DNA of 64,000 nt, taken from contig NZ_CP116034.1 of the NCBI RefSeq assembly GCF_027945075.1, positions 1,054,001 to 1,118,000 of the forward strand, given 5' to 3'. Positions 48,301 through 63,300 of this stretch are shown in pieces. Origin of the DNA: Chryseobacterium sp. CY350. Lineage in GTDB: Bacteria; Bacteroidota; Bacteroidia; Flavobacteriales; Weeksellaceae. A program made the position numbers and the translations under genes. Each line of letters opens with the position of its first letter. Positions within the stretch are counted from its first letter, which is position 1. Below the pieces are notes generated by a model. It had not been told where the DNA came from, searched no databases, and saw only the letters and a list, made by a program, of their open reading frames with translations.

Positions 48301-51300
48301 CGCAGAAGGCGTCAATGCATAAATTCCGTAATAATTGTAATTATCTAAGCCGTATTCAGCATTAACATTAATTTTTCCTTTCTCTCCATAAGAATTTAAG
48401 AAAGCGCCTAAAGTTGCCGAACTCTGATCAGAATCCCAATCGTAAACTTTTTTCAAACCGTTGGTAGAAAGCACATGAACATCTGCTCCCACTTCAATTT
48501 TATTCTCAAGAGTTTTAGAAATGTTGGCGTCTGCCAAGATCTTTCCGTAATTCCCCATTCCAAACTGGAAATAATTGTTCTGAGCCGTTCCGTCAAATTT
48601 TGGCGCAACATCTTCACTCTGAATGGTAGAAGTTTTAAAATCTGAAACCGCAGGAACGTCTGTAATATTGTATTTCACAGGATTGGCTGATTTCTCTTCC
48701 GGCGGATAGTTTTTTATGATTTCAACTGAGGTTTTCTTCTTCTCAATTTTCTTTACTTCCGGTTCTCTTTTTTTATTAAGAATCAGTTTTTCTTCTTTGA
48801 TCTGAGAAAACGCCACCGACGAAATTCCTAAGAATAATATAGATAATATTTGAATTTTCTTGTTCATACTCTTAATTTTAATCACAAAGGATTTTAAATC
48901 TATTGAATATTATTGTTTATTTTTTTAATTAGTCCTCCTCCTAAAAAATCTCGGAAGATTCCACTACTTTCATCTCTTTTATATAAGTAATCATAAAATG
49001 TTCCTTCAGATTTTTTACCATTACTAAAATAATAACCTATAAAATGATTAGGGTTAAATCTAAAATCATTTATTATAATATAGGATGTATAAAAATTAAC
49101 TCCCACTCGGTTTAAGGGACCATAAAAATTTCCGTCCCAATCTCCTCCAAATAATCTGATAAGAGATTCACCAATATATGAAGTTAAAAAATCTTCTAAA
49201 ATTTCCCGATCACTGTCTAAGGATTTTGAGTATTTCTCTAAAATTTTATCAATTTCTATTTCTAAACTTTCTAATGAAAAATTGAGAACAAATCCTTTCC
49301 TTTCCATTATCGTTGCAAAATATTCTGCACAAATTCTTGGATTCATGGGTTCGGAAGTTGAATATTCAAAAGAAATATCCTCTCCTAAAAAAATCATTTC
49401 TTAATCATTTTTTTCACTTCCTTCGCTTCTGCCACAATTTCCGGGAAATCTGCATAGTTTGAAATAATTTGATCGCAAGTATAACTGGCCTGATAATTAT
49501 CTTTCAGACCAATATAATTTTTCGCCATCAAAACCAATGCTTTTGCGCCCCAATAATCTTCTGATGCGTAATTATTAGCCAGTTTAAAGATGGTTTCATT
49601 AGAAGACTTGAATGCTTTTCCTTTGTTCTGATAGAATGCTTTTGCGTAAAGAGCTTCTGCTGCAACTTCTGTGTTTGAAGACTTTTCAAGAGAAGTGTAA
49701 GCGTTCTGTGCATCTTTATCTTTCCCAGAATTCATCAGACTTCTCGCCTTAATTACTTTTGCCGTTTCAATAACTGCTGCAGAGTTTTTATTGTTGGCAA
49801 TAACGGCGTTTGCTAATTTCTCAGCTTCTGAGAAATTCTTTTCTTCTGCATACATCTTCATCAACTCAACATTAGCATAATTTTTAATGTTAATATTGGA
49901 TGAATTTTTAATGTTTTCTAAATATTTTTTAGCTTCAGCAGAATTCCCTTGGGCAATATAAATTTGAGAAACTCTTGTCGCCGCATCGTCCTGATAATCA
50001 TTCTGAAGATTGGCAATTTCCTGAAGAACTAATAAAGCTTTCGTAGAATTATTCATCTGGTAATAACTTTCACCCAACTCATATTTAGCCTGATAAAGAC
50101 CTTCCCCTGTAGGATTTTGCGTTAAATATTTCTCATAATAAGAAATGGCATTCTTATAATCTTTCTTCGCGAAATACTGTTTTCCTGTTGATAAATTGAT
50201 TTCGTCGATTTCAGAAGCATCAATATTCACTCCGACATTTCGTGCAAAATCAGCATATCCAGAAACATCACCGTTTTTCGTGAAAATAGGTTTCGCAGCC
50301 TGAACAATCTTCTGTGCGTATGCCGTATTTTTATATTGTTCGCCAAGAGATTTTAATTCAGATAAAGCTTTATCATTTTGATTTTGGTCAATATAGTTCT
50401 GTGCTCTGTAAATTGATGCGTTGGCCACCAAATCTTTATCTGGAGAAGATTTTACAACCTTACTGAAGAAATCGTTAGAATTTGCAAAATCATCCTGAGC
50501 AGCGTAAGCCACACCCATTTCGTACTGTGCATCATCAATATATTCTGAACCTGGATATTTAGAAATCAGTGACTTTAAATTACTAATTTTTGCAGCCTGA
50601 TCATCTTTAAAACCTAGAGCCAAAGCTTTTTGATACAAGGTATAATCTGTGGCATCTTCGTTTTTATCGTAAATCGCAATCGCCTGATCTAAATCGTTGT
50701 TAGCGTAATTGATATCTGCTAAACGAAGTTCAGCATCATTTTTAAACTCAGGTTTCGGATTTTTTAGATATTGGGTAAAGTACTGTTCTGCCTCATCAAA
50801 CTTTTTAGATTTAAAATAAGCATAACCCAAATCATAAGGTAGTTGTTGCTTTTCCGGGAACGTTTCGTTGTTCAGTTTTTCGTAACGAACAATTGCAGAG
50901 GGATAATTTCCTTTTTGATAATACACCTGACCCAACCAGTATAAAGCCCTGCTGTTGAATTCTTTATTGATATTAAACTCTAAACTTCTGAGGAAATATT
51001 TTTCCGCTTCATCAAAATTACCTTTATTAAACTCTTCGGTTCCCAATAAATAAGAAACTTCCTGATCTACTTTATCGGTTTCAGGAGTTGAATTTGGCAA
51101 TTTATCAATCGCATTCAGAGTTTCTTTAAAATTCCCCGAGTATAGATAAGATTTAACCAAAAGCGATCTCATTTCTGCATTTTTAGGACCACTTGGGTTT
51201 GCCGTAATATAATTTTGAATTACCGTTGTCGGACTTTCAAAAGGATTTCCGATGTCGTAACCTAATTTTGCGTACTGCTCGTGCGCCAACTGCTTCACAC

Positions 51301-54300
51301 TCGCATCATAATCCATCTGATAAGACGAACGAAACGCTGAAAGTGCTTCCTGCTTTTTATCAACCGCCAAATATGCATTTCCCAGCTGATAATATGCATT
51401 CTGAGCCAAAGCCGAATTGCTGTTGATCAATTGATTATAATAAGAAACTGCTTCGTCATATTTTTTAAGCTGAGCCGCTACAAATCCCATTTCATACAGA
51501 TCATTTTCAGATGGGTTTTGCTGAACGCTTAGATAATCTTTCAAGTGTGGATATGCTGATTCATAATCATTCTTCATGAAATATGATTCACCGATAATTT
51601 TGTGAACCTCTGCTTTATAAGACGCCGAAATATCTTCATTCAACAAAGCATTTCCTTCTGAAATTGCTTTATCATAATCTTTATCATTGTAATACATCTG
51701 CACATAATACGGACGTACCAATTTTGAAAATTTCGGCTGATCTTTTATCGAATCAAAATACTGAAATGCCTGATCATTTTGCTTGTTTGAATAATACAAA
51801 TGTCCCAACATATAAGCAATATCTCCTTTTTGAGATTCGTCTGCTGTTTTGTGAGCTTCTTCCAGCGCATCGATTGCGCCTTTAGAATCGCCCATCATAA
51901 ACTTAGCATAACCCAATTTCAGAATATACTGAGTATTTTCTTCTTTGGTCAGTTGGTATTGATTAACTTTTTTTAAAGTTTTTAAAGCTTTCGCAAAATC
52001 TTTTTTCGCCAGATAATAGTCCGCTAAAGGAAGATTTGCCTGCGCAAAATATGCAGAATTAGGATATTCTTTCATAAAAGCCGTCAAACCTTCTTCCGCA
52101 TGATTTTTCTGAAGAATAACCCCTATCACATTATCAAAAAACTGAGCAGCTTCTTTTTTCGACTGCTCCAAATTCTGATTATAGAAATATTGGCGTGCAT
52201 ATTCGTACTGTGAAGCGTTGTATATTTTGGTCTGATAAAGATTCTGTGCAAGAGTAAACCTGTAGTTTTCCTTTTGAGTAAAGTATTGAGACTGTTGCGC
52301 TTCCGAAACTCCGAAATAGAAAACAGCAGCCGCTAAGAGTATTTTTTTTGATTTCATTAATATCAAATTTTAATAGGGGTACATCTTCAAAAATAAGACC
52401 AATTGCCTTACATTTTAAACATGTTTTTATCCACAAATTATCAACGAAAATATCAAAAAGATATTGCATAAACAAGTCTTTTCAGATAATGTTAGTCTGT
52501 GGATTAATTTTTAGTATTAATTAACTTTTGAGTAATAATTTTTAAGATAATATTAATTATTTAATAGAAATAATTACATTTGTTTTTTTCAACTTATATA
52601 TAATTATTGATGAATCAACTTTTCAAGAGAAAAAACTATTCAGAAACAGATACTTCTACTAATCTTTTAAGAGTTCTCGGAACCTGGGACATTGTATTTT
52701 TTGGTATTGCCGCAATTATTGGCGCGGGTAGCTTCAGCAGTTTGGGCGAGGCTGTTTTCAGAGGCGGTCCCGGTGTAATTTTACTGTACCTGATATGTGG
52801 TTTTGCCTGTGGTTTTACCGCGCTTTGTTACGCAGAATTTGCCAGCAGAATTCCTACAGCGGGTTCGGCTTATACGTATGCTTACGCCAGTTTTGGTGAA
52901 TTAATAGCTTGGGTAATCGGCTGGGCTTTGATCATGGAATATTCTTTTGGAAATATTTACGTCGCCTTTTCATGGTCAGATTATTTTACCAGTTTTATTG
53001 AGAGAATGGGAATGCACATTCCCGACTACCTCACGTGCAGCTATACTGAAGCAAAAAAAGCCTTTATGAATGGCTCGGAAAATAAAGAACTCATCAATGC
53101 CTGGACAAGCGCGCCTTTGCTGGGAAGTTTGAAATTTATCGTCGACATTCCTGCGCTGGTTATCAACGGATTGATCACGTGGCTTTGCTACCGTGGAGTA
53201 AAAGAAAGTAAAAATTTCAATAATTCTTTAGTGATCTTAAAACTTGCCGTGATCGTACTTGTGATCTTGGTTGGTTATTCATATATCAACACCGAAAACT
53301 GGACGCCTCTAAGCATTGAAACAGGAACACGATCTTTTATGCCAAATGGTTTTGCTGGGGTAATGAGTGCCGTTTCAGGAGTTTTCTTTGCCTACATTGG
53401 TTTTGATGCACTGAGCGTACTTTCTGAAGAGACGAAAGATCCACAGAAAACTTTACCGAAAGGAATGATCATTTCTCTGGCTCTGTGTACAGTTATTTAT
53501 ATTGTCCTGACTCTGGTTCTTACAGGAATGGTAGATTACCGAAAATTTGACGGTGTAGGAGATCCGCTTTCTTTCATCTTTGAAACTTCTAATGCCAACG
53601 TTGCCTGGATGGAACTCACGGTTTCTTTTGTTGCAATTGTTGCCATAACAACTGTTTTGTTGGTTTTCCAGATGGGGCAACCAAGAATTTGGTACGCAAT
53701 GAGTCGTGACGGACTGATGCCTAAGAAATTTCAGGAGGTTCATCCAAAATATAAAACACCATCGTTTGCTACCGTAATTACCGGTATTGTAGTGGGAGTT
53801 CCTATTCTTTTTACAGATAAAAGTTTCATACTAGATTTTACGAGCATTGGGACTATCTTTGCTTTCGTATTGGTTTGTGCCGGAGTCTTGCTTCTTCCTG
53901 CAAAAGAAAAAATCAAAGGAAGATTTCATCTGCCTTATATCAACGGAAAGATCATTTTTCCTGTCATATTTATAGGAGCTTTGGTTGGGTTTTATTATTT
54001 TCAGCCAGAATTTTTTGACACATTGATGGAATGGAATGATCCTAAAAACGGAGAATTTAGGGCTTCAATATTCTTTTTTATACTGATTAATCTTGGACTT
54101 TGCGTACTGACGTTTATCAAAAACCTTTCATTGATTCCATTGATCGGTTTAAGCTCTTGTCTATATTTATTGACAGGAATGAGTCACGATAACTGGTTTT
54201 GGTTTGGGCTTTGGTTTGCTGTAGGTTTGGTTATTTACTTCTGTTACGGATATAAAAACAGCAAGTTGAGAAGTGCCAATTAGCAGATGAAGTATCTTTT

Positions 54301-57300
54301 CTGTTTGCTATGTTTAATCCTCATCGGATGCAAAAAAACGTCGTGATGAAAAGAGCAACGATTTAACTATAGATAATTTAGAAGTAAGGAAATTTTCAAC
54401 AGCAAAAGCACTAAAAGATTTTTTTTCAACCTTTAAGGTTATAAAGTTTTTTACAACAATCAGATTTCAGATTTATTAAAATTCACTAAAGTAAATCATT
54501 AAGCAGAGTGCTTAAATCAATTTATTGATTCTTAATCTTTCTTAAGCCTTTCATTTTCTTAATGTTTTAAAAATGTCAAGTGATACAAATTACTATATTT
54601 TCAATGCATTAATAATTGGCGAAATAATTGCTAAAGTTTCTTTAGAACTTTAAACTACACTACCATGCCCGAAAGAATCAAAACATACCAAGAGTTCTAT
54701 CAGTTTTATCTCGACGAACATAAGAAATTAGGAACAAGAATTTTTCATTTTCTTGGAATTCTATTTGTTTTTCTAGTGATTGGATTTGTCATTTACACCG
54801 GAAAAGAAAGATTTTTATGGTATATACCGATCGTTGGATACGGTTTTGCATGGCTGAGTCATGCTTTTATTGAAAGAAATAAGCCCGCAACTTTTAGATA
54901 TCCTTTATGGTCATTAATTTCAGACTTTAAACTTTTTTTTGAACTTTTAACTGGCAGACAAAAATTTAGAATAAAAGAAAAAACAACATTTGATGAACCC
55001 AAAAATTAAGCATATGAGATACATTTTAAAAACTTTGATTCTTCCAATAGCTATTTTGTCGATCATGATACAATGCAAACCGTTAGCAAACACAGAGTCA
55101 GCAAATGAAAAAACTTTTATAATCGCATACCAAACTGCCGATTGTACAGGAGTTGCGCCGATGAAATGTCTTCAGGTAAAAGAAAAGGAATCTGACAATT
55201 GGGGAAATTTGTACAGCAATATCGAAGGCTTCACTTACGAACCCGGATTTGAATATGTTTTAAAAGTAAGAACAGAAAAAATTCCAAACCCTCCAATGGA
55301 CGGCTCGTCGATAAAATATACTTTATTAAAACAAGTTTCAAAAATCAAGAAATAAAAAAATCCTCTCAAAATATTCTGAGAGGATTTTTTTATTTTTTAG
55401 TGTCCTGATTGTCCAAAATCTTTTGGAGGTTTAGGATAATTTGCAGTGCTTAATTCATCCATTTTTTGCGTCGCCGCCATCGAAACCACCAAGTCATTCA
55501 GCATTGAGCTTGCTGCTGTTGGCGAATTCGGAAGCAACACCAAATTGCTTCTGTTATTGGCTCCAATCGACTGCAATGTATCATAGTGCTGTGTAACTAC
55601 AATTAATGCAGAAGCTTCCTGCGCGTTGATATTTGCTGCATTCAGCATTTTTACAGATTCTTCAAGTCCTTTTGCAATCTCTCTTCTTTGATCGGCAATA
55701 CCTTGTCCCTGTAGTTTTTTAGATTCTGCTTCAGCTTTTGCAACAGCAACAATTCTGATTCTTTGTGCTTCAGATTCATATTCTGCGGCAGTTTTTTCAC
55801 GTTCTGCAGCATTAATTCTGTTCATTGCGTGTTTTACCTGCTCATCCGGATCGATATCAGTAACCAAAGCTTTGATGATATCGTAACCGTAACTTTGCAT
55901 TGCTTCCTGCAATTCACTTTTTACAGCCACCGCAATATCATCTTTTCTCACGAAAACATCGTCTAATTTCGTTTTCGGAACTTCTGCACGCACAACATCA
56001 AAAACGTAAGAGGTAATCTGATTTTCAGGATTTTCTAAACGATAGTAAGCGTCTTTTACGTTTTCTCTGATGACCTGATACTGTACAGAAACTTTCATTT
56101 TAATAAAAACGTTATCCAAAGTTTTCGTGTCAATAATAACGTCTAACTGTTGAATTCTAAGATTTAGACGCTTTGAAATCTGATCCAAAAACGGAATTTT
56201 CAGATGTAAACCGGCGTGGCTCACTTTTAAAAATTTACCTAATCTTTCTACGACCGCAGCAGATTCCTGCTTTACTGTAAAGAAAGAAGCGAATAACGTC
56301 ACAAGTCCGAAAAAGACCAAAATACCTAAGTACACCATAATGTTTTTTTTATGAATTAGCTGATAAGATACAATTTCTTGTAATATAAATCAAATAAAAA
56401 TGAGTAATTCTACATGGTCATCCCGATATCGATTCCTTTTATTTTTCGGTAAAGGTCGGTCGCGTAATTATCTGTCATCCCGGAAACAAAATCAATGACG
56501 CCCAACACTTTCTGGTAATCGCTACCTTCATCATAAATAAACTGTTTAGGAATCAATTTTAAAGCTTTGGTATCGTAAGATTTAATTTTATCCTCAGACT
56601 TAAGTATAGACGGAATAAAATGATCCAGAAGCTCATACATGACGTTGTAACCTGCATTTTCAATTTCCACAACCGCTTTATGATTATAAATTTTCTCTAT
56701 CGAAAAGCTTTCAATATCCTGCAAAGACCTGTTTTCGTTTTTATAGATATCAAGTAAAGCTTTATTAAGGTTTCCTTCAAGAATTTGAGTGAAATTCTGC
56801 TTATACATCGCAATAGATTTATTAATTAAAGCATTAATAACTTTCGCTCTGAGGTATGAGATTTTTTCGTTGTCATTGCCTATAGAATCAAGTTTTCTCT
56901 TTACTCTTTCAACGTCATCAGTTTCAGATTTTACCAGCTCAAAAAAGAGATTCTTGCAATCTGCTGTTGAAACAATTCCCAATCTGTGTGCATCTTCCAT
57001 ATCGATAATATTGTAACAAATATCATCAGCAGCTTCTACAAGCCACACAAAAGGATGTCTTTTGAAAATTTGCGGCTCCTGACTTTCGGAGATCATATCT
57101 GTTCCTTTTGCTATTTCCAGAAATATCTCTTTCTCATTCTGAAAAAAACCGAATTTCTTTCTATGAATTATTCCTTTTTTCTTAGCAATCGCCTCGCAAG
57201 GATATTTTGCAATACTCGCTAAAGTGGCAAATGTCAGTTGAGTTCCTCCCGCGTCTTTTCCCTGCTGTTGCTGAGCCAACACCCTGATTGCATTGGCGTT

Positions 57301-60300
57301 TCCTTCAAAATTAACAAGATCTGCCCATTCTTTATCATTAAATTTTGGCTTAAGATCATTTTCATTTCTGTCAAAATAACTTGCGATGGCGTCTTCACCG
57401 GAATGTCCGAATGCAGGATTTCCCACATCATGACAAAGACATGCTGCAGCAATAACATTTCCTAAATTATGATTGTAAAAAATCTTTGATTCTTCTGTAA
57501 GATCACTTTTATAATTTTCTGCTACAAACTCTCCTATTACACTTCCCAAACTTCTTCCCACAGAAGAAACTTCCAGAGAATGTGTAAGGCGGTTATGTAC
57601 AAAAACACTTCCCGGAAGCGGGAAAACCTGAGTTTTATTCTGGAGCCTTCTGAATGCTGAAGAAAAAATAATACGGTCAAAATCTCTTTGAAAATCTGTT
57701 CTTGAGGCAACAGTATTTGGATTATTACCGGTCCGCTGACTGGTAAAGATCTTGTTCAAATTCATCATTTTCCAAAATTAATTCAAATTTTACTTTTAAA
57801 GGAATAATATTTGAGTTTTTCTTGAAAAAAAAGCTATGCCTGAAGGTCCCACAATTGTTTTAATGAAAGAAGATCTGCAAAAATTTGTAGGTGAAAAAGT
57901 ACTGGAAGTTATTGGTAGTGAAATTCCCGAAAATCTCGATCTCAGGGGTGAAATTTTGAAAGAAATCAAGACATTTGGAAAACAGACGTACCTCATTTTC
58001 GACAAAATTAGTTTTAAAGTTCATCTGATGATGTTCGGTTCGTACAGTCTGTATGAAAGAAAAGATATTGACACATTAAGGCTGGGACTGGCTTTTGAAG
58101 ATGGCGGAATGTATTTCTACACCTGTACGATAAAAGTCGTTGACAAGAGTATTTTAGAAAAAATCAACTGGGAAGCTGACATTATGAGCAGAAAATGGAA
58201 TCCCGAAAAAACAGAAGAAACTTTAAAATCACAGCCAAAAATGATGATCTGTGATGCTTTGATGGATCAGGATATTTTTTCGGGCGTCGGTAATATTATT
58301 AAGAATGAAGCATTATTCAGAGTAGGAATTCATCCTGAAAGTCTCGTTGGAAATTTAACATCAAAAAAACTTAAAGATATTATTGCAGAAGCTCGAAATT
58401 ACGGATTTGATTTTAAAAAGTGGAAGAAAGCAAATGTTCTCAAGAGACACTTCCAGATCTATCATAAAAAGCTGTGTCCAATTTGTGGTGAAGAAGTTAT
58501 AAAAAAAGAAACTGGAAAAAGTAGGCGAACCAGCTTTTTCTGTTTAAGAGATCAAAAATTATTTTAAAAGCTCATTTGTTATATTTTTTGGGGAACATTA
58601 TTATTGACTTTTTTCGATCATTATGCTGTTCATACTTTATTAATATCATTGTCAACTTGAAAATACAAAATATAGAAACATTAACATATTTACATTTTTT
58701 TACGAATAAATCAATTAAAAAGTAACCCGAAGCCCATATTTCATCGTTAAATATTTAATAGTAAAAAGCTCTAAAAAGCATCTTAAATGACGGTAAAACC
58801 CTGATATACATCATAATATTTTTATTTGACATTTTACCTGAAAGCTGTAATATTGCATTATAGAATTCGCAATAGATATTTAAATAAATAAAAATTCAAT
58901 ATTATGATCGCAATCGTCGGAGTAGCAACATGTGCAGTTTTAGTTTCTTCTTATATCGCAACAGTGAAAAAAGAAAATAACTAATCAGGTTAAATAGCTG
59001 CCTATTAAGCAAATTTATCAGTTAGTATTATTTATGTTTGCAGTCTCAATGGCTGCCCGCTGTTTTGCTCAACCGGAGTAAAGCAGCGCAAAAAAACATA
59101 AAAAAATGATTACAGAACTCGAGCAACTACAAAATTCAATTTTTTCTAAGCTCAACTTAATCATCTCTGATCTTCGGCCTGATCCCGAATGTGATGAGTA
59201 TCTTGGTCATAGTTTTAAACTTGATCGATTCAATATAAAATTCAGAAAAGCTAAAATTACCCCAAAGAAAATCGGGCAGTTTGTTACTTTGTGGAAGAGA
59301 AATCCTGTAAGTAAAATAACGGAGCCCTTCAGTTCAGAAGATCCTTTCGATTTTTACATCATTTTTTGTAGATGTGATGATAAGAATGGATTTTTCTTTT
59401 TCCCTAAAAATACTTTATCTCAAATGAAAATTCTTACCAATGCTTCAAAGGAAGGAAAACGCGGATTCAGAGTATATCCGAATTGGGATCAACCTGAAAA
59501 CAAACAAGCAACCAAAACCAAAGAATGGCAGAAAGATTTTTTTATTGAGTTTTCGGATGGTGACTTTCTTGGAGAACTTCGTCAGTTTTCTTTATAAAAT
59601 AATGAAAAACAAATCGGGAATCAACGATCAAAAGACGATTCATAATCAAAAACTTCTCAAAACTATTATTGGAAAATCTACTTGACGTGACGTAATTTGA
59701 ATAAATTTTCTATTAACTAAAAGTTTGGAAAGAATTATCTTTGAAACCACAAACTCTTTTAATCAAATTAAAAAATGAATCTGTACAACCTCATCATTCA
59801 GTACAAAGAAGAAGTAACGATAGATGATGTTTTCCTGGAACCACAAAATCGACAGCAGTTTGTACAGCTCATTAAAGAACAGACTTTTGCCAAGGAATTG
59901 ATGGAACACGGACTTCCCGTTAACAATAAAATTCTTCTAGAAGGAAGTTCTGGTTGCGGAAAAACCATGACTGCAAAAGCGATTGCCAATGCTCTGGGTA
60001 AAAATATTATTATTCTCAATCTCAGCAATATTGTTTCTTCAAGAATCGGGGAAACTTCACAAAATATCAAAATGATCTTCGACAAAGCGGCTAGAGAAAG
60101 ATCTGTTTTATTTTTAGATGAGCTGGATCAGATCGGGAAAGCTCGTGGAAGTGATGACAAAGATGTGGGCGAAATGAGACGGCTCGTCAATACGTTGATT
60201 CAATTAATCGATTATTATCCGGAAAACGCGCTTTTGGTTTGCGCCACCAATCATGCAGAAATCATTGATACAGCGATTATCAGGCGTTTTCAGCTGAAAA

Positions 60301-63300
60301 TAAAATACGAAATGCCTTCCAAAGATTTCTTGGATTCTTTCTATCATAATCTTCTAGCAAAATTCCCAGAAGATTTAAGAAATATTGAACGAAAATATGA
60401 GATCTCTTTCGCTGAAGCAAAAGACTATGCTTTTACGGTAGTGAAAGGAAATTTGATTAAAAAATTAGAAAAAAAAAAATAATTTAAGATCATTTAAGCC
60501 AAAGAATATTATCGGTAGAAAACTAATCTTCATCCTAAATCGACTCTCGTAATCTTTCCTTATTTTGATCATTCAAATCAGCAGTGTTCAATATCCCTCT
60601 CGCTAACGGATGGAATTTTAGATAAAAAAGATGAAATAGTTTTAAAACAAAAAATCCCTTCAAATAAATGAAAGGATCTTCTAATATAATATGAAAAAAA
60701 CTAAGTGTATTGTCTTTCTACTGAACGATAATTTTAAAGTTGCTGTTTAAGTTATCTCCCGAAACATTCAGAATATAGTTTCCTGAAACTTTTTTACCAC
60801 CAAAATTGAGATTGAAAGTTCCGTTTCCATCTGCATTCAGCTTTTCTTTAATGATAACTTTTCCGGTCATATCGATTACTGTCGCCGTCAAACTGGATTT
60901 TTTATATTCAGGAAGTTTGATAAATAACTGATCTTTTACAGGATTTGGATATACCGATCCCACATTTTTACTGATGCTGAATTCTGCATTACCCAAAACA
61001 GCCTGATTGTACAAAGCAGAAATTTCTGTCTGAGTAAGCGCGTAATTGTACATTTTCAGTTCATCAAATGCACCTTTGTAAGGAGCTGGAGCATTCGTAG
61101 TCGCTAAAAACTCAAGCTCACCAATATTTCCGATCACAAGATCACTCGCTTCCCCAATACCTGTAACAGCAGTTTCGTCTCCCTCAGAACTTAAAACGCC
61201 ATTCGTGTAAATTCTCATTTTGTGTGCAGTAACATCTCTCTGTATCACCACATGTACCCAGTTTCCTGTAAAATAGTTGGCAATTGGGGATGTTATTTCT
61301 TTTTTGGTTACATCATCATCGATCGCATATCTTAGCTGGCCACCTTTGATCTCGATATTAAAACGTTTACCAGTTGCTCCTGTTGCTACATTTTTAGTAA
61401 ACGAACCTTTGCATAAAACATATAAACTTGTCGCCGAAGATGATGGAATCATAGTTGAAGGAGCTTTCATCCAATAAGAAACAGTAAAAGAATTTGTGTT
61501 GAATAAAATCTGCTCCTGATGCGGAATACTTGCTATATAAGGAGTTGTGGGTGCCGATGCAAGATCAAGCGCGTAGTTTTCTTTGCCGGGAACTCTTACC
61601 GTGGAATTGTCGTAAGCTACATTTAGAGATCCATGATTGGCAAAGGTCGTAACATCTGTAATCTGCTCTCCTGCCAGCGGCGCCTCAGAAAATGGCCAGT
61701 TACCTACAAGAGACGGGGTAATAGCTTTGAAGTTCCATACATTTCCTGATGCCGAACCAAGAGCATTTGAAGCATCAATTCTCCAGTAATAATTGGTGGC
61801 AGGACTTAGATTTGAAAGTTGATACGTTGGCGTTGCAGAGTAAGGCACTGTGGCAATATTGTTTAAACTCTGCGGATCTGTCCCGAAAAACACTGTGTAA
61901 CTTGTTGTATTACTACTACCAGTCCATTTTAGAAGCAGGTTACCATTATTCAGTTCTACGTTGGTATTGTTGTTTGAAGGCGTTGGTGTTGAGGCCTGTG
62001 CAGGAGCTGACGGAACAGGAGGTGTTGTAACCGAAGTATTTGCTGTGTAAACGGAAGATTCTGTTGCGTTGGTGGCTTTTACTCTGTAATAATATTGAGT
62101 ATTCGGAGTCAAACCCGTTTCATTATAACTTGTCGTATTTGCCGGCAATGTCGCAATCACTGTAAATGCAGTTCCGTTGAGTGAACGTTCTAAGACATAA
62201 TTTGTTTCATTGGCTGCATTATCACTCCAGTTTACGGTAAGAGAACTTGATGCCGGATTTCCTGAGGTAAGCGGATTTGTGAAATTTAAATTTGATGGCG
62301 GAATAATAAATGCCGCAGGTGCAGTATTCGGCAAACTGTTGATGTATGCCTCAATATTTAGATATGGAGCATGAGCCGTGCTTACCGCCAAAGCATCTGC
62401 GACGTTAGGATTAAGTCCGTTGGCAGTTTCCCACACATCCGGCATTCCGTCATTATCAGTATCTAAAGGAGCGGGAGCGCCATAAATATGTCCTGCTCCA
62501 CCATTTGTAAATCCGAATTGAGTCGTAAGATCAGTCTGTACATACACATAAGTAGCAGCCGTACCTTTAGAAGAAAGATCTGAAATCATTAACTGATCTA
62601 CCTGATCGCGCTGCGGATAAGATGCACCTACACCTGCAACAATATTGTCAAACGAAGCCTGTGCGGTAAGTGCAGGATTTTTCATCGGGTAATCATATGA
62701 AGTAGGCTGTATCGCAGTGATATCTCCTACCGGATAACCTATAAGATCCTGAGGAACAAGGGTTCCATCCAAAATTCCGTTTTTGTTGTTATCAAAATAA
62801 TTTCCGGAACCATACAGATTAAAATTCGCATTTCCAACGCTAAATGGTGTAGAAACCGTCGAACTTGTATTCGGGCCTCCTATGAAATAATTGTTTAAAA
62901 TATTTACATAAGATGCTCCGGCAGAATCTCCTCCCATAATGTATGCCTCTCCGGACTGAGTATGTCCGTAGGTATTTCCGTAATTTCCCCAGTTGTACAC
63001 TACATTATTTACAAACTCGTTGATTCCTTTGATCTTATTGTTACGCGTTTTGTTACAGATATATAGATTTCCAATGAGACTGATTTTCCCTCCCGGCGGC
63101 GGTTGCATCAATCCTCCCGCAGAGTGATTATGACGGTGCATTCCCTGTCCGATAATTGAATTCTGAATTGTGATATTGTCGGGAGCAGTACCGTTATTGT
63201 CCCAGTTTACAGAAAATACTTCATCTGTTCCCCAAGTAAAAGTCATGTGGTCTAAGATGATATTTGCTCCGTTTGCAATTCCAGACGCATCCTGATTCTG